Positions 21,123-22,177 of a stretch of 22,177 bases of DNA are shown here, piece by piece. Numbering within the stretch: the stretch's first letter is position 1; the number at the start of each line of letters is the position of its first letter. The stretch covers positions 1-22,177 of the forward strand of contig UQKY01000036.1 in NCBI GenBank assembly GCA_900541785.1. The letters run 5' to 3'. Position numbers and translations under genes: made by a program. Below the pieces are notes generated by a model, which saw only the letters and a program-made list of their open reading frames with translations, made no database searches and was not told the DNA's origin. Origin of the DNA: an uncultured Collinsella sp. GTDB lineage: Bacteria > Actinomycetota > Coriobacteriia > Coriobacteriales > Coriobacteriaceae.

Positions 21123-21952
21123 GCGCAGCTCTTTTCCTCATAGGCCTTGAGGGACTCGCCCTCTTCGGAACGGTAAGCGGCCTGGCGGGCACGAAGGTCA
21201 TCCCAGTCGACCAGGGTGGCATCGAAGTCGGGGCCGTCGACGCAAGCGAACTTGGTCACGCCGCCCACCTCGACGCGGCAGCAGCCGCACATGCCGGTGC
21301 CGTCAACCATGATGGGGTTGAGCGACGCGGTGATGGGGGTGTCGTACTTCTGGGCGGTGAGGGTCGAGAACTTCATCATCGGAACGGGGCCGACGCAGAA
21401 GACCTGGCTCACGGCCTTGTCCTGCAGCAGGCGCTCCAGCGGAGCGGTGACAACGCCCTGCTCGCCGTAGGAGCCGTCGTCAGTGGTGATGTGGATGTGA
21501 TCTTCGTCGAGGAGCTCGCGGAACTGGTCCTCCATGAGCAGGAGGTCCTTGGTGCGGGCGCCCATGATGGCGTGCACCTCGTGGCCGGTCTCGACCAGGT
21601 GCTTGGCGACCGGGAAGGCGATTGCCAAGCCGACGCCGCCGCCAATGACAGCGCAGGGGCCCTCGGCCATCTCGGTGGGAACGCCCAGCGGGCCCACGAC
21701 GTCGCGCAGCGACTCGCCAGCCTCGTAGGTGGACAGCATCTCGGTGGTCTTGCCGATCACCATGAAGATGAACTCGACCCAGCCCTCGTCACCGTTCCAG
21801 CCGGCCAGGGTAAACGGGACACGCTCGCCCGTCTCGTTGGCGCGAACCATGAGGAACTGTCCAGCGTGCGCATGCTTGGCGATTGCAGGCGCCTCGATGC
21901 GGAACTTGAACACCTTCTCCGAGAACTGCGTCTTCTCCAGGATCTTATACAT
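21113..21952 (-). CDS. nfnA: NfnA: sulfide/dihydroorotate dehydrogenase-like FAD/NAD-binding subunit
   Basis: The 279-residue small subunit of NfnAB holds the bifurcating-complex FAD, the NAD(H) site and a [2Fe-2S] cluster. It resembles PyrK-type proteins. It has an FAD-binding beta-barrel (HAGQFLMVRANETGERVPFT), a GGGVGLAIAFPVAKHL nucleotide-binding motif, and a C-terminal cysteine group GTGMCGCCRVEVGG plus FACVDGPDFDA for the cluster. The last residues, SCACH, add two more cysteines. ATG 21952 has GAGAGGGG a few bases upstream. It is the first gene of a two-gene operon read leftward from the TATAAT near 22060. PyrK identity is less likely because no pyrD is adjacent. Confidence 0.9.
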   Translation of the reverse strand: MYKILEKTQFSEKVFKFRIEAPAIAKHAHAGQFLMVRANETGERVPFTLAGWNGDEGWVEFIFMVIGKTTEMLSTYEAGESLRDVVGPLGVPTEMAEGPCAVIGGGVGLAIAFPVAKHLVETGHEVHAIMGARTKDLLLMEDQFRELLDEDHIHITTDDGSYGEQGVVTAPLERLLQDKAVSQVFCVGPVPMMKFSTLTAQKYDTPITASLNPIMVDGTGMCGCCRVEVGGVTKFACVDGPDFDATLVDWDDLRARQAAYRSEEGESLKAYEEKSCACH

Positions 21953-21965
21953 AGAACCCCTCTCT

Positions 21966-22063
21966 TGTTAGGGCTGCCGAACCGTGCCTCCACGGAAATG
22001 GACGGTAGCCCGAATAAAACCGTACGCGCACAGGCGTTGTGCAGACATACGGTGCAAATTATA
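21966..22063 (-). promoter_or_regulatory. nfnAB promoter (TATAAT) and structured leader
   Basis: On the - strand a perfect TATAAT (22058-22063) lies about 105 nt before the nfnA start. A GTGACA sits upstream (22076-22081), but the 12-nt spacer is too short for a standard -35. The leader can fold with GGGCT/AGCCC as outer pair, enclosing either CCGTG-GAGG-CACGG or CCGT/ACGG. These two inner stems share a strand, so they exclude each other. No known riboswitch was recognised. Confidence 0.5.
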
Positions 22064-22163
22064 CCCTCATGGACATGTCACTTACGTGTGTCTTCGGCGG
22101 TTGGGAGCAGGGTTTATCCACTTCCTTGATTCTCATTTTCATTGCAACAGCCTCAGGACTCAG

Positions 22164-22177
22164 CGCAACGCGTTGCG
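22164..22177. promoter_or_regulatory. Perfect 14-nt palindrome CGCAACGCGTTGCG at the window edge
   Basis: A perfectly symmetric sequence with a central CG, the general form of LacI-family operators. It lies about 100 nt upstream of the nfnAB -10 and may belong to a gene beyond the window. The remaining 22082-22163 shows nothing I can name. Confidence 0.4.

Noticed and set aside
21116..22129. 337-residue open frame on the + strand opposite nfnA
   Set aside because: It is antisense to a gene with intact FAD, NAD and Fe-S motifs and has no start signal.

Overview
The window looks like a chromosomal segment from a Coriobacteriia member, most likely Collinsella or a close relative. The reasons are high GC, Actinobacteria-like purine genes, a LuxR regulator fused to a many-helix membrane domain (typical of Coriobacteriia), an nfnAB pair typical of anaerobes, and gut-type surface proteins. 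This assignment comes from reading gene content and was not tested by a search.

Layout: 1-178 is a long inverted repeat and the purE promoter region. 179-2157 (+) holds purE, a class B-like sortase and a MoaE-like protein, closed by a bidirectional terminator against a CmpB-type membrane protein (2257-3486, -). 3784-7405 (+) is purF-purM-purN, with three stacked palindromes between purF and purM. 7558-9931 (+) carries an orphan PTS EIIA, a membrane-anchored parvulin-type foldase and a YqeY-like protein. 10179-13208 (+) is a complete polar amino acid ABC importer (ATPase, Tat-type lipoprotein, two permeases), followed by a cytidylate kinase-like gene. 13932-15335 (-) is the LuxR membrane regulator, divergent from two large cell-wall surface proteins (15553-17100 and 17306-19306). 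19713-21952 (-) is nfnBA, read leftward from a TATAAT-type promoter near 22060.

How the genes work together: purE, purF, purM and purN cover four steps of de novo IMP synthesis, and the rest of the pathway is outside the window. The two surface proteins share a near-identical export signal and a C-terminal LAxTG-type sorting tail, while their middles are unrelated. A sortase lies about 14 kb away. NfnAB would link ferredoxin, NADH and NADP(H) in an anaerobe.

The most unusual content is intergenic. (1) At 19343-19560, a 16-nt motif occurs six times in strictly alternating orientation. It forms three stem-loops, each with exactly 25 nt of loop, at an 80-81 nt period. (2) At least eight intergenic loci carry palindromes built around a constant GGGGAC(AGG) core, while the pairing arms differ from locus to locus. 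Two loci are head-to-head pairs. This resembles a REP/BIME-like family whose mobiliser is not in the window. (3) Several exact palindromes sit in gene leaders. No rRNA, tRNA, insertion sequence or genuine CRISPR array was found.
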